Positions 26,618 through 35,721 of a DNA stretch of 64,000 nucleotides are shown piece after piece. Location: positions 62,001 to 126,000 of the forward strand of contig JAOQAI010000008.1 of assembly GCA_025963645.1 (NCBI GenBank), given 5' to 3'. The notes beneath the pieces are model-generated. The model did not search any database. It was not told the DNA's origin and saw only the letters and a list, made by a program, of their open reading frames with translations. How positions within the stretch are numbered: position 1 is the first letter of the stretch; each line of letters begins with the position of its first letter. The position numbers and the translations under genes are program-made. This DNA is from Flaviaestuariibacter sp. Lineage in GTDB: Bacteria; Bacteroidota; Bacteroidia; Chitinophagales; Chitinophagaceae.

Positions 26618-27532
26618 ATGAGTACTCCAAAACAAAGTAGTAAGGATGCATTAGGAAAAGGCATCCGTTCGCTGCTTCAAAGCATAGATTCCGATTTAAA
26701 AACAACTGCCGGGAACCTGAAGCCTGCAGCTGTACAAGAAGTGACTGGCATGATCCGCATACCGGTTGAACAAATCGAGGCGAACCCGAAACAGCCGCGC
26801 CGGGATTTTGATGAGGGAGCACTGCAGGAATTGTCCGCTTCCATCAAGCTCCATGATATTATCCAGCCGATCACTGTTTCAAGAATATCTGCTACTAAGT
26901 ACAGGCTCATTGCAGGCGAAAGAAGGTGGCGTGCTTCTAAATTAGCTGGACTGAAAGATATCCCGGCTTATGTGCGCCAGGCGAACGACCAGGAATTGCT
27001 GGAACTGGCTTTGCTGGAAAATCTTCAGCGCGAAGATTTGAATGCGATGGAGATCGCATTGAGCTATAAGCGCATGATGGAAGAACTAAGTCATACGCAG
27101 GAGCAAGTGGCTGAGCGCATGGGCAAGGATCGCAGTACCGTTACCAACTATATCCGCCTGCTTAAATTGCCACCGGACATCCAGGTCGCAGTAAGAGCTG
27201 GAGAGATCAGTATGGGACATGCGAGGGCGTTAATAAATGTAGATACGATTGATAAGCAACTTTACATCTTTGACGAGATAAAAGCCAAGGGCTTGTCCGT
27301 TAGGCAAACAGAAAACCTTGTTCGTAATTTTTATAAAGAGCCCGAGGAAAAGAAAGCGGTCTCTACCCTTCCACCGGCTTTTCAAAAAGTAGAAGATAAA
27401 CTGGCCTCCCACTTTAGCACACGCATCAAAATGCGCCACAGCAAAAACGGAAGTGGTCAAATAACCTTTGACTATTACTCGCTGGACGAGCTGAACAAAT
27501 TGCTGGACCAAATGAATGTGACCATTGATTAA
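26618..27532 (+). CDS. parB: Chromosome-partitioning protein ParB
   Basis: 304 residues. The N-terminal nuclease-like CTPase domain shows RIPVEQIEANPKQPR and the signature AGERRWRASKLAG. A helix-turn-helix region follows (HTQEQVAERMGKDRSTVTNY, MGHARALINV), and the C-terminus is a dimerisation part. ParB binds parS, slides as a CTP-dependent clamp and is moved by ParA. No palindromic parS-like site is obvious within the window. Its stop overlaps the start of the next gene. Confidence 0.95.
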   Translation: MSTPKQSSKDALGKGIRSLLQSIDSDLKTTAGNLKPAAVQEVTGMIRIPVEQIEANPKQPRRDFDEGALQELSASIKLHDIIQPITVSRISATKYRLIAGERRWRASKLAGLKDIPAYVRQANDQELLELALLENLQREDLNAMEIALSYKRMMEELSHTQEQVAERMGKDRSTVTNYIRLLKLPPDIQVAVRAGEISMGHARALINVDTIDKQLYIFDEIKAKGLSVRQTENLVRNFYKEPEEKKAVSTLPPAFQKVEDKLASHFSTRIKMRHSKNGSGQITFDYYSLDELNKLLDQMNVTID

Positions 27533-28139
27533 GCAGGTTTTATACATAGTGCTCCTGGTTTGCGTTGCAAATGCTACCTGGTCACAAGATTCAACGATAC
27601 AGAAGGTCACTACCAAGTCCAAACCTTCGGTTGATGCTGCAAAAACAAATATCTCTCCTCGCAAGGCCGCAATCCGTTCTGCCATTATTCCCGGTTGGGG
27701 TCAGGTGTTGGTGCGTAGGGATTTAGATGCCTCTTTTTTTAGAAAATACTACAGCCTTCCGATAATTTACGGAGCCATAGGCGCCTCGGTTGGTGCATTT
27801 GCATATAACCTTACCTGGTACCGCCGCACAAGGTATGCTTACCGGGTTTTGGCCGGCCGCGATACGGCTGGTTTTGCTAAGGTTCATAAAAAGCTGCAAT
27901 ACTATATAACCACCAACAATGCCAGCAGCCTGCAATTCTACCGCAACGAATTCCGGCGCGACCTTGATTATTCAGCACTGTTTGTGGTGCTGTTCTGGGG
28001 ATTAAATGTGGTTCATGCTTCCGTAGAGGCCCACCTGAAAGACTTTGATGTTTCGCCGGATCTGGGACTGCGTTTTAGAGCCGGCCATAGCGATATAGCG
28101 GGCACCGATGGCATTAGCCTAATTCTCACTTTCAAATAA
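27525..28139 (+). CDS. DUF5683 family protein
   Basis: 204 residues from TTG 27525, overlapping parB by 8 bp. A signal peptide (MIKQVLYIVLLVCVANATWS|Q) is followed by SPRKAAIRSAIIPGWGQV, the DUF5683 hallmark, then membrane segments (about residues 78-97 and 152-168). The family is nearly always found between parB and dapB in Bacteroidota. It is predicted to sit in the envelope. Function unknown. Confidence 0.85.
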   Translation: MIKQVLYIVLLVCVANATWSQDSTIQKVTTKSKPSVDAAKTNISPRKAAIRSAIIPGWGQVLVRRDLDASFFRKYYSLPIIYGAIGASVGAFAYNLTWYRRTRYAYRVLAGRDTAGFAKVHKKLQYYITTNNASSLQFYRNEFRRDLDYSALFVVLFWGLNVVHASVEAHLKDFDVSPDLGLRFRAGHSDIAGTDGISLILTFK

Positions 28140-28146
28140 TTGCAAC

Positions 28147-28866
28147 ATGCGCATCGCTTTAATTGGTTATGGAAAGATGGGTCACATGATCGAGGAAGTG
28201 GCGTTCGAAAGAGGACATGAAGTCGTACTGCGTATATCGGTTGATAACCTGGAAGATTTTACAAAAGACAATTTATCAAAGGCCGATGTGGCTATTGAAT
28301 TTACAGCCCCGGAAAGCGCCTATGAAAATGTGACCGCTTGCATGGACGCTGGTATTCCTGTTGTGAGCGGGTCGACCGGTTGGAATGATCAGTTAGTGGC
28401 AGCCAAGGAGTACTGTGAAAAGAATGGAGGAACCTTTTTACATGCCAGCAACTTCAGCGTAGGCGTTAATATCTTTTTTGAAGTAAACAAACTGTTAGCC
28501 CGTTTAATGGCTTCGCAACCGGAGTATGATGTTACACTAAAAGAGGTTCATCATACAGCAAAAAAAGACGCACCGAGTGGAACGGCTGTTACCCTGGCTG
28601 AACAAATTCTCGACGAGTCCATGCAAAAGAGGGCTTGGGTGAATGATATAGCTACCTCAAAAGATCAACTTTTTATTCAAAGCGAACGTATTGACCCCGC
28701 ACCTGGCACGCACTTCGTAAAATACACATCGGATATTGATGATATTGAGATCATTCATACGGCGCACAGCCGCAAAGGTTTTGCTTTAGGAGCAGTGTTA
28801 GCCGCCGAATACATTAGTGATAAAAAAGGCATTTATTCTATGAGCGATGTTCTGTGTTTAGGATAA
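28147..28866 (+). CDS. dapB: 4-hydroxy-tetrahydrodipicolinate reductase
   Basis: 239 residues, normal length. NAD(P)-binding loop ALIGYGKMGHMIEEVA; catalytic segment LKEVHHTAKKDAPSGTAV with the His pair and Lys; and SERIDPAPGTH. It catalyses the reduction step of lysine and diaminopimelate synthesis, feeding peptidoglycan. It starts 7 bp after DUF5683, so it is in the same operon as parAB. Confidence 0.96.
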   Translation: MRIALIGYGKMGHMIEEVAFERGHEVVLRISVDNLEDFTKDNLSKADVAIEFTAPESAYENVTACMDAGIPVVSGSTGWNDQLVAAKEYCEKNGGTFLHASNFSVGVNIFFEVNKLLARLMASQPEYDVTLKEVHHTAKKDAPSGTAVTLAEQILDESMQKRAWVNDIATSKDQLFIQSERIDPAPGTHFVKYTSDIDDIEIIHTAHSRKGFALGAVLAAEYISDKKGIYSMSDVLCLG

Positions 28867-28869
28867 ACC

Positions 28870-29832
28870 TTACCTATTTTCAGTCTGCAGATTTTCCAGC
28901 ATATCGTTTGTCATCCCCGCCAAATTATACTCCGGTTTCCAGCCCCACTCCTCTCTCGCTACCGAATCATCAATACTTTGCGGCCAGCTATTGGCTATGG
29001 CTTGCCGGTAATCAGGTTGATACGAAATGGAAAACTGCGGTATATGCGTTTTTATCTCTGTTGCAATTTCTTCCGGTGAAAAACTCATTCCGGATAGGTT
29101 ATAGGAAGTGCGTGTTTTAATAGATTCAGAAGGCGCTTCCATCAGCTCAATAGTAGCCCGAATAGCGTCCGGCATATACATCATGGGCAAGTAAGTGTCT
29201 TTTTCCAAAAAACAGTCGTAGTGCCCATCTTTTAAGGCTTCGTGATAGATCTCAACCGCATAGTCGGTAGTACCCCCGCCCGGCGCTGATTTATAAGAGA
29301 TCAACCCGGGGTAGCGCAGGCTGCGTACATCCACGCCAAACTTCATAAAATAATAATTGCACCAGAACTCCCCGGCATACTTCGAAATGCCATATACGGT
29401 TGTAGGCTCGATGATTGTTTTTTGCGGGCACATTTGCCGCGGCGAGGTTGGACCAAAAACCGCAATGCTGCTTGGCCAATAAACCTTTGTCAGCTTTTCT
29501 TCACGGGCTATATCCAATACGTTAAGCAACCCCTGCATATTTAAATGCCACGCAAGATTTGGATTTTTTTCGCCCGTAGCGGAAAGTATGGCTGCCAGTA
29601 GATAGATCTGTGTAATGTTTTGGCGGATCACCTGCACATGCAGCATCTCTTTATTCATCACGTCCATGCTCACATACGGACCCGTACCTTCCAATAAAGC
29701 ATTTTGCTCACGCAGGTCAGATGCCACCACGTTTGCGGCGCCGTAAATCTTACGCAGGGCCAAGGTTAGTTCCACGCCTATCTGCCCGGATGCACCGATC
29801 ACTAAAATCTTTTCCTGTTTCATATATGGCAA
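28870..29832 (-). CDS. L-threonine 3-dehydrogenase, SDR (epimerase-like) type
   Basis: 320 residues (ATG 29823 is an alternative start). Extended SDR with NAD loop ILVIGASGQIGVELTLAL, catalytic Ser-Ser and YxxxK in WPSSIAVFG and VYGISKYAGEFW. The segments VDVRSLRYPGLISYKS and GGGTTDYAVEIYHEA are diagnostic for the short-chain, GalE-like threonine dehydrogenases known from Flavobacterium and archaea. It would oxidise L-threonine to 2-amino-3-ketobutyrate with NAD+. It is convergent with dapB, with a 3-bp gap. Confidence 0.88.
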   Translation of the reverse strand: MPYMKQEKILVIGASGQIGVELTLALRKIYGAANVVASDLREQNALLEGTGPYVSMDVMNKEMLHVQVIRQNITQIYLLAAILSATGEKNPNLAWHLNMQGLLNVLDIAREEKLTKVYWPSSIAVFGPTSPRQMCPQKTIIEPTTVYGISKYAGEFWCNYYFMKFGVDVRSLRYPGLISYKSAPGGGTTDYAVEIYHEALKDGHYDCFLEKDTYLPMMYMPDAIRATIELMEAPSESIKTRTSYNLSGMSFSPEEIATEIKTHIPQFSISYQPDYRQAIANSWPQSIDDSVAREEWGWKPEYNLAGMTNDMLENLQTENR

Positions 29833-29908
29833 TCATTCGAGGTAAGGGTCAAAAGTAAAACGAAACCGTTAACGTTCATCAGCCTCTTTCACCAAACACC
29901 TACATGCT

Positions 29909-29916
29909 TACCTTTG
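29909..29916 (+). promoter_or_regulatory. kdsA promoter, leaderless spacing
   Basis: TACCTTTG at 29909-29916 with TTTC at 29887-29890, 18-bp spacing. Only 4 nt separate the box from the ATG at 29921, so transcription should start at or next to the start codon. Confidence 0.65.
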
Positions 29917-29920
29917 CGCC

Positions 29921-30745
29921 ATGCCACAATTTTTAGACGATCTTTTTAAAGATCAGACTTACGATAAGCAGAACTTTTTTTTGATTGCCGGACCTTGCGC
30001 GGTGGAAAGCGAAGAAATGGTTTTCAGGATCGGGGAAGCCGTTTCAAAGATTTGCAAAAAGCTGGAAATACCATTAATACTGAAAGCCTCCTACCGCAAA
30101 GCAAACCGCACCAGCGCTAATTCTTTCACCGGCATGGGCGACCAGTTTGGGTTGGATATTTTACAAAAAGCAGGTGCACATTATGGATTGCCCACCACCA
30201 CCGATATTCATTCCGAAAAGGACGTCGAGATGGCAGCGCCGTTTGTTGATATATTACAAATACCTGCTTTTTTATGCCGGCAAACGGAACTTTTATTGGC
30301 TGCAGGCCAAACCGGAAAAATAGTGAACGTAAAAAAAGGGCAGTTTTTAAGTGGCGAATCCATGCGGTTTGCAGCCGATAAAGTAAGAAGCACCGGAAAT
30401 GAAAAAATTTTATTAACAGAAAGAGGAACCACGTTCGGCTACCAGGACCTGGTTGTGGATTACCGTAATATCCCGTGGATGCAGGAAAGCGGCGCACCGG
30501 TGGTGATGGATTGTACACACAGTTTGCAGCAACCGAACCAGACCAGCGGCGTAACGGGCGGCAATCCGCAATTAATAGGAACAATAGCAAAGGCAGCCAT
30601 TGCGGCAGGTGCCGATGGATTGTTTATTGAAACGCATCCCGATCCATCCTGTGCTTTAAGCGATGGCGCGAATATGCTTAAGCTTGGTCTGTTGGAAGCG
30701 CTTTTGGTCCAGCTTGTAAAGATCAGGAAAGCGATTGTCCATTAA
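29921..30745 (+). CDS. kdsA: 3-deoxy-8-phosphooctulonate synthase
   Basis: 274 residues. Motifs FLIAGPCAVESEE, LKASYRKANRTSANSF, GLPTTTDIHSEKDV, KGQFLSGESMRFAADK and IETHPDPSCALSDG cover the TIM-barrel active site. Cys in AGPC, rather than the Asn of E. coli, marks the metal-dependent class. It condenses arabinose 5-phosphate with PEP to make Kdo-8-P, a lipopolysaccharide core precursor, in line with the heptose genes at 7312-9141. Confidence 0.95.
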   Translation: MPQFLDDLFKDQTYDKQNFFLIAGPCAVESEEMVFRIGEAVSKICKKLEIPLILKASYRKANRTSANSFTGMGDQFGLDILQKAGAHYGLPTTTDIHSEKDVEMAAPFVDILQIPAFLCRQTELLLAAGQTGKIVNVKKGQFLSGESMRFAADKVRSTGNEKILLTERGTTFGYQDLVVDYRNIPWMQESGAPVVMDCTHSLQQPNQTSGVTGGNPQLIGTIAKAAIAAGADGLFIETHPDPSCALSDGANMLKLGLLEALLVQLVKIRKAIVH

Positions 30746-30746
30746 T

Positions 30747-30962
30747 TTACATAGCCTTTCGCAGGTCCTCCGATTGGACCATTGTACGGGTAATGCTTAA
30801 CAACTTTGCATCAAACGCCTGCTGCGATAATTCAATTTCAGCATCGGACGCGGAAGCTACCAGGATGAAATCTTCACGGTTCATCGTGTAGTAATTCACC
30901 TTGGTGGTTACTGCAAAATCAAGAAGTTTAATAAGAGAGGGAAATTGTAGACTTACTTTCAT
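30747..30962 (-). CDS. Small conserved-looking protein, unknown function
   Basis: 71 residues: KVSLQFPSLIKLLDFAVTT, an acidic middle with SDAEIELSQQAFDAKLL, and a soluble C-terminus. No signal peptide or motif. It lies between convergent kdsA (1 bp after its stop) and Tex, on the minus strand. Amphipathic beta and alpha pattern suggests a real folded protein, but no family is recognised. Confidence 0.6.
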   Translation of the reverse strand: MKVSLQFPSLIKLLDFAVTTKVNYYTMNREDFILVASASDAEIELSQQAFDAKLLSITRTMVQSEDLRKAM

Positions 30963-31051
30963 AGCAGTATAGGTTTGGATATTTACGTTACAAAGTAAAA
31001 AATTGATTTCGTATTTCTACGGCAGCGCTTCCAGAAATTTACTCTGCTAAT

Positions 31052-31080
31052 AAAAAACCCCTGCTTTGTAGCAGAGGTTT
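31052..31080 (-). terminator. Terminator after tex
   Basis: 10-bp stem with one G-U pair (31056-31065 with 31070-31079, loop TTGT), followed on the minus strand by six T. It is 18 bp past the tex stop. Confidence 0.85.
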
Positions 31081-31098
31081 ACTTATAGAACATTTCAA

Positions 31099-33342
31099 TC
31101 ACTTAAACTTGCTTTTAAGCTGTGCTAGTTTATCCTGGAATGAAACTTCAGGTTCCGCTTTTTTAATAGGAGCTGATCTGGTTGGTTTTTGCTCACTTGG
31201 AGCAACCGAAGTTTTCATCGTCAACCCGATCCGCTTACGGGCGACATCCACTTCTGTAACGGTTACCTGCACTTTCTGGTTAAGCTTTACTACCTGGTTC
31301 GGATCTGAAACAAACTTATTTGACAACTGCGATACATGTACGAGTCCATCCTGCTTCACACCAATATCTACAAAAGCGCCGAACGCTGTAATATTTGTGA
31401 CAATGCCGGGAACCTGCATGCCTACTCTCACATCTGAAATGCTTTTGATGGTTTCATCAAACCGGAATTCTTCTATAGAACCACGCGGATCGCGACCAGG
31501 CTTTTCCAATTCCTTCAAGATATCTTCAATCGTGAATTCGCCTACCGTTTCATTGATATACGCTCTTTTATTGAGCCCCTTGCGCAGCTCACTTACACTG
31601 ATCAATTCTTCTAGCGACGCCTGCATGTCTTTTGCCATTTGCTCCACCACATTATAACGCTCAGGGTGAACCGAAGAAGCATCCAATGGATTCTTTGCGC
31701 CGGGAATTCGTAAAAACCCAGCACATTGCTCAAAAGATTTTGGCCCCATCAGCGGTACTTTCTTTAGGTCATAGCGGCTTTTAAAAGGCCCATATTCATT
31801 GCGATACATAACGATATTGCCCGCTAGCGTGGAAGAAATTCCGGAAACATATTGCAGCAGGTGTTTAGAAGCCGTATTCACATCAACCCCCACATAGTTT
31901 ACCGCACTCTCCACTACCCGATCTAAGGCCTGCTTCAACTTTACCGCATTCACATCGTGCTGGTATTGACCTACACCAATGGATTTTGGATCGATTTTCA
32001 CCAGCTCGCTAAGCGGATCTAACAAACGCCTGCCAATGCTCACAGCACCCCGTACCGTTATATCCTGGTCCGGAAATTCCTCCCGTGCTACATCAGATGC
32101 GGAATAGATAGACGCACCGCTTTCATTGACCTGGAACACACTTACGGGCTTTTCAAAATCAATGCTGCGCACCAGGCTTTCCGTTTCGCGACCGGCTGTG
32201 CCGTTTCCTACTGCAATCGCATCTATATCATATTTTAAAACAAGAGCCTTTATGGTCGCCAGGCTTTCCTGCCAATTGTTCTGCGGAGGATGCGGGTAAA
32301 TAGTGGTGTTATATAGAAAGCCTCCCTGCGCATCCAGACATACTACCTTGCAGCCGGTGCGGTAGCCGGGATCCAAAGCGAGCACCCGCTTTGTGCCTAA
32401 TGGAGAAGCCAGCAGCAACTGCCGTAAATTTTCTGTGAACACCGTGATAGCTTCTTCATCCGCTTTGTTCTTGCTGATCAGCCGGAATTCATTTTCAATG
32501 GAAGATTTCAATAAGCGGTTATAAGCATCTTCGATGGCTTTCCTTACTTCCCCTGCCGCTTCATTAGAGGCTTTTATAAATAACTGATTCAGCGCATCCA
32601 GGGCGGCATCCTTCGAAATCGTAATGTCCATCATCAGGTAGCCTTCTTTCTCACCACGACGAATTGCCAAAATGCGATGGGATGGGCTTTTGGAAAGCAA
32701 TTCATTAAACGCAAAATAATCGCGGAATTTCTGCGCCTCTTCTTCCTCCTTTTTTGCAGCTACTACTCGGGCAGAAAGCTGGGCGCCCTGCTCAAATAAC
32801 TGACGTATAGAAGCTCTTGCCGGCTCCGCTTCCGAAATCCATTCCGCAATAATATCTCTTGCACCTTGAAGGGCTTCCCTGGCATCTTTTACATCATCAT
32901 TTAAATATCCCCCAGCCGCTTCCTCTATGTTTACAGGTGATTGTTCAAAAAGAATTTTCGCAAGTGGCTCCAGTCCCTTTTCAATAGCCTGTGTGGCTCT
33001 CGTCTTCCTTTTTGGCTTAAATGGTAAATAAATATCTTCCAACTCCGTAGCGCTAAAGCAACCTTCAATACGCCTGGTAAGTTCTGGTGTTAGTTTGCCG
33101 CTTTCTTCAATGGTTTTAAGAACGGTCTCCTTACGCTTGGCTAAGTCTACAAAATAAGCGATCTCTTCCACTACATCTCCGATCACCACTTCATCAAGGT
33201 TGCCCGTTGCTTCTTTTCGATACCGCGCCATAAAGGGAATGGTAGCGCCTTCGCTTTGCATAGTGTGGATACTGGTTACTTGCTTCACTTGCAGCGATAA
33301 CTTTTCAGCTATCTTTTGAATATACCTTTGCTCCATGTTCAC
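31099..33342 (-). CDS. tex: Tex-family S1 RNA-binding protein
   Basis: 747 residues (ATG 33336 is an alternative start). The N-terminal Tex domain IPFMARYRKEATGNLDE, the YqgF-like middle RVLALDPGYRTGCKVVCLD, a helix-hairpin-helix part (HLLQYVSGISSTLAGNIV) and a C-terminal S1 domain (VGMQVPGIVTNITAFGAFVD, IGVKQDGLVHVSQLS) are in the expected order. Tex acts on transcription or RNA metabolism, although its exact role is not settled. A -7 box lies 29 nt upstream and a terminator follows. Confidence 0.95.
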   Translation of the reverse strand: MNMEQRYIQKIAEKLSLQVKQVTSIHTMQSEGATIPFMARYRKEATGNLDEVVIGDVVEEIAYFVDLAKRKETVLKTIEESGKLTPELTRRIEGCFSATELEDIYLPFKPKRKTRATQAIEKGLEPLAKILFEQSPVNIEEAAGGYLNDDVKDAREALQGARDIIAEWISEAEPARASIRQLFEQGAQLSARVVAAKKEEEEAQKFRDYFAFNELLSKSPSHRILAIRRGEKEGYLMMDITISKDAALDALNQLFIKASNEAAGEVRKAIEDAYNRLLKSSIENEFRLISKNKADEEAITVFTENLRQLLLASPLGTKRVLALDPGYRTGCKVVCLDAQGGFLYNTTIYPHPPQNNWQESLATIKALVLKYDIDAIAVGNGTAGRETESLVRSIDFEKPVSVFQVNESGASIYSASDVAREEFPDQDITVRGAVSIGRRLLDPLSELVKIDPKSIGVGQYQHDVNAVKLKQALDRVVESAVNYVGVDVNTASKHLLQYVSGISSTLAGNIVMYRNEYGPFKSRYDLKKVPLMGPKSFEQCAGFLRIPGAKNPLDASSVHPERYNVVEQMAKDMQASLEELISVSELRKGLNKRAYINETVGEFTIEDILKELEKPGRDPRGSIEEFRFDETIKSISDVRVGMQVPGIVTNITAFGAFVDIGVKQDGLVHVSQLSNKFVSDPNQVVKLNQKVQVTVTEVDVARKRIGLTMKTSVAPSEQKPTRSAPIKKAEPEVSFQDKLAQLKSKFK

Positions 33343-33371
33343 TTTTTCTTTAGGTTAGTTTCGAAGGGTGG

Positions 33372-33379
33372 CAAATATA
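33372..33379 (-). promoter_or_regulatory. -7 box for tex
   Basis: Minus-strand TATATTTG, perfect TAnnTTTG, 29 nt upstream of the tex start. Confidence 0.55.
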
Positions 33380-33445
33380 GGAAAGCCCTCTGTCTCCCGG
33401 TTGGAGAACTCAGGTTTATGAAACATCTTATAGCCAATATTCTTA

Positions 33446-33487
33446 AATTCAAAAGTTGGAAGATGATAGTTGGCAGTTTGCACAATG
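33446..33487. repeat. 7-bp-period tract between tex and pdhB
   Basis: Successive heptamers AATTCAA, AAGTTGG, AAGATGA, TAGTTGG, CAGTTTG, CACAATG. It is upstream of the tex promoter. The rest of the 516-bp gap holds the candidate short RNA at 33650-33706; I see no protein gene. Confidence 0.5.
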
Positions 33488-33649
33488 CTGAATAGTATAA
33501 TTACAGTAAAAGAGTGCGACGCAACAGGTTATGATAGCAGCAATGCTGCTGATTACTAATCATGCAGTACTTTTCTTGAAATAAAAATGAAAACGAAAAG
33601 TTTGACAGTCTTAAGTTCCAACACCGGCGACAGTGGGGCTACAGCGCAT

Positions 33650-33706
33650 AAAAAAAGGCCGGATAGAAATCCAGCCTCGTGTAAAATCCAATATCCTATG
33701 AAAAAC
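33650..33706 (-). ncRNA. Candidate very short RNA with own promoter and terminator
   Basis: On the minus strand TTTG (33738-33741), an 18-bp spacer and CATCTTTG (33712-33719) make a near-consensus promoter. A 9-bp hairpin with one G-U pair (33656-33664 with 3369-33677 on the plus strand, i.e. 33669-33677, loop of four) followed by seven T forms a terminator at 33650-33677. The predicted transcript is only ~55-60 nt. It may be a small RNA or a leader whose terminator attenuates read-through towards tex. Expression is unproven. Confidence 0.4.
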
Positions 33707-33858
33707 CGTCGCAAAGATGCATAGAAATTCCGAAAAACAAAACTTTTACAGCGGTTTCTTAAAATATTTAAATAGCTGAAAATGAAAAAGTTGCGTACGA
33801 TGTACACAACTCTTTATAGTCCTTCACGATTTGAGGAATTCACTCCTCAAAAGACCTG

Positions 33859-34845
33859 TTATTTACGCTGATACATCACTTCTTTAACCAACGCCACAGT
33901 TCGTCCAATGCTGGGAAGTGCTGCCTCTACTAAGTTGGGAGCATAATGCAGAGGAGCATCCGCGGCAGTAATTCGGCGTATAGGCGCATCCAGGTAATCG
34001 AATCCTTCCTTTTGAATGCGGTAAGCGATCTCTGATGAAACTGAAGCGTACGGCCATTCTTCATCTACAATTACCAGGCGGTTGGTCTTTTTCACGCTTT
34101 CCAAAATCGTCATCCAGTCCAGCGGGCGAATGGTGCGCAGGTCGATCACCTCTGCACTAATGCCCTCTTTTTCTAATTCAACAGCAGCACCTAAGGCTAC
34201 TTTCATCATTTTATTAAAAGAAACGATTGTCACATCGCGACCTTGCCGCTTTACATCTGCTTTGCCTAATGGGATATAATATTCTTCATCAGGAATATCA
34301 CTCTTGTCGCCATACATCACTTCGCTTTCCATAAAGATCACGGGATCTTCTTCATAGCGGATCGCTTGTTTAAGTAAACCCTTCGCATCATAACCATTAC
34401 TAACTGATACGACCTTTAAACCTGGAATGTTTGCATAAAGGGCTTCAAAAGCGGTAGAATGCTGGGCGCCTAACTGCCCCGCGGAACCATTTGGCCCACG
34501 AAAAACAATGGGACAGGAAATTTGCCCACCGCTCATCGCCAGCATTTTGGAAGCCGTGTTCAGGATTTGATCCAGCGCCAGCACTGCAAAGTTCCAGGTC
34601 ATGAATTCCACTACGGGACGTAACCCATTCTGTGCCGCGCCTACTGCAACGGCCGTAAAGCCCAATTCCGCAATCGGTGTATCAATCACCCGCTTGGCGC
34701 CAAACTCTGCCAGCATGCCCTGACTCACCTTATAGGCGCCATTGTATTCTGCAACTTCCTCTCCCATTAAAAATACGCGGTCGTCCCGGCGCATTTCTTC
34801 GCTCATAGCTTCACGGATGGCTTCACGAAAGGCAATTTGTCTCAT
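33859..34845 (-). CDS. pdhB: Pyruvate dehydrogenase E1 component, beta subunit
   Basis: 328 residues from ATG 34845; an in-frame upstream start at 34953 would add 36 residues of intergenic repeat-derived sequence. Transketolase-like beta subunit with MRQIAFREAIREAMSEEM, RVFLMGEEVAEYNGAYKVSQG (thiamine diphosphate Glu), PIVFRGPNGSAGQLGAQHS and EVIDLRTIRPLDW. It decarboxylates pyruvate with the alpha subunit, which is not adjacent. A separate E1 alpha gene must lie elsewhere. Confidence 0.93.
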   Translation of the reverse strand: MRQIAFREAIREAMSEEMRRDDRVFLMGEEVAEYNGAYKVSQGMLAEFGAKRVIDTPIAELGFTAVAVGAAQNGLRPVVEFMTWNFAVLALDQILNTASKMLAMSGGQISCPIVFRGPNGSAGQLGAQHSTAFEALYANIPGLKVVSVSNGYDAKGLLKQAIRYEEDPVIFMESEVMYGDKSDIPDEEYYIPLGKADVKRQGRDVTIVSFNKMMKVALGAAVELEKEGISAEVIDLRTIRPLDWMTILESVKKTNRLVIVDEEWPYASVSSEIAYRIQKEGFDYLDAPIRRITAADAPLHYAPNLVEAALPSIGRTVALVKEVMYQRK

Positions 34846-34869
34846 GGTAATTATTCTTGTTAAGCGGGG

Positions 34870-34877
34870 CAAAATTA
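34870..34877 (-). promoter_or_regulatory. -7 box for pdhB
   Basis: Minus-strand TAATTTTG, perfect TAnnTTTG, 24 nt before ATG 34845. It confirms the short start, because the longer ORF would begin upstream of the promoter. Confidence 0.6.
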
Positions 34878-34930
34878 GCGGAGTCAGGGCATAAATCCTA
34901 CGGCTAAAAGAGAATGGAAAAGAAGTCTCC

Positions 34931-34958
34931 AATTTGGAGTTGGAAGTTTTCAATTCTT
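34931..34958. repeat. 7-bp-period tract upstream of pdhB
   Basis: CAATTTG, GAGTTGG, AAGTTTT, CAATTCT in direct succession, between pdhB and the SemiSWEET gene. Confidence 0.5.
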
Positions 34959-34986
34959 AGCACTTAAGTTGCAATTAGTGACTGCT

Positions 34987-35247
34987 ATGGAAGGAACACA
35001 GATTCTTGGATTGGCTGCAGGTATATGTACAGCCAGCTCATTGTTGCCACAGGTCATCAAAACATTAAAAGAAAAAAAAGCAGATGAAGTATCCCTGGTT
35101 ATGCTTTTTGTGTTGCTGACGGGTGTATCGCTCTGGATCGTTTATGGTATCAAGAAAGACGATCTTCCCATCATTGCTACCAATTGCTTTTCGCTATTGG
35201 TGAACCTGGTGATGATCAGTTTGCGGATAAAATACAAAAATCGGTAA
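34987..35247 (+). CDS. SemiSWEET-type sugar transporter
   Basis: 86 residues from ATG 34987 (a TTG at 34969 would add six). Three transmembrane helices (about residues 4-22, 33-54 and 60-79) with the PQ-loop motif SLLPQVIKTLKEKKADEVS in the first repeat half. SemiSWEETs are single-repeat transporters that dimerise to move sugars such as sucrose or glucose. Length is normal. The specific sugar is unknown. Confidence 0.9.
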   Translation: MEGTQILGLAAGICTASSLLPQVIKTLKEKKADEVSLVMLFVLLTGVSLWIVYGIKKDDLPIIATNCFSLLVNLVMISLRIKYKNR

Positions 35248-35252
35248 AGACC

Positions 35253-35705
35253 TTACCGCTTCCATCTGGCATATTTGCCCCTAGAGTCGATATGAATCAT
35301 TTGGCGATTCCAAAATCCACTTTCCATTTTATATGTACCTATTCCACCTTGATCCTTGATGATTTTTTTGTCAAGAATCGCATAAACAATATCTACATCT
35401 TTTCCATTTGAAATACCATCTTCGTTAATATCGAAAACCAAGAAATCCAATGCATCTCCTTTTAAATGTCTGCTTTTAGAAGCGGCTCCTGCGAATTTAA
35501 CTTGCAAATTATTATGCCATTTAAAGCGTTTTGTACTGACTACAAGTAAATTATCATCAAAGCCCTGATTGCGTAAAGAGTCTTTAAGCAACATGTAAAA
35601 TGATTTCGATTTTGCAGAAACCAGTGAAGTGTTATTAAAATAAAAAAAGAAAACCCCTACAATTATAGCCATGCAAATGGCCAATATTTTGAGGAATTTT
35701 CTCAT
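35253..35705 (-). CDS. M15/D-Ala-D-Ala carboxypeptidase-like protein
   Basis: 150 residues. One N-terminal membrane helix or signal (MRKFLKILAICMAIIVGVFF) anchors it outside. The catalytic-type motifs of zinc DD-peptidases are visible: SRHLKGDALDF (SxHxxGxAxD) and MIHIDSRG (second His). Between them, FDINEDGISNGKDVD looks like a Ca-binding loop. It likely trims peptidoglycan peptides or binds them. Smaller than classical VanY, so a compact family member. It is next to thiolase on the same strand. Confidence 0.78.
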   Translation of the reverse strand: MRKFLKILAICMAIIVGVFFFYFNNTSLVSAKSKSFYMLLKDSLRNQGFDDNLLVVSTKRFKWHNNLQVKFAGAASKSRHLKGDALDFLVFDINEDGISNGKDVDIVYAILDKKIIKDQGGIGTYKMESGFWNRQMIHIDSRGKYARWKR

Positions 35706-35721
35706 AAAAAAAGGTCGTTTA

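Noticed and set aside
25620..28140. A parS site close to parAB
   Set aside because: No 14-16 bp palindrome resembling GTTTCACGTGAAAC was seen in the parAB region.
33556..33807. 83-residue minus-strand ORF between tex and pdhB
   Set aside because: Phe- and Arg-rich random translation across a promoter and a terminator; not a credible protein.
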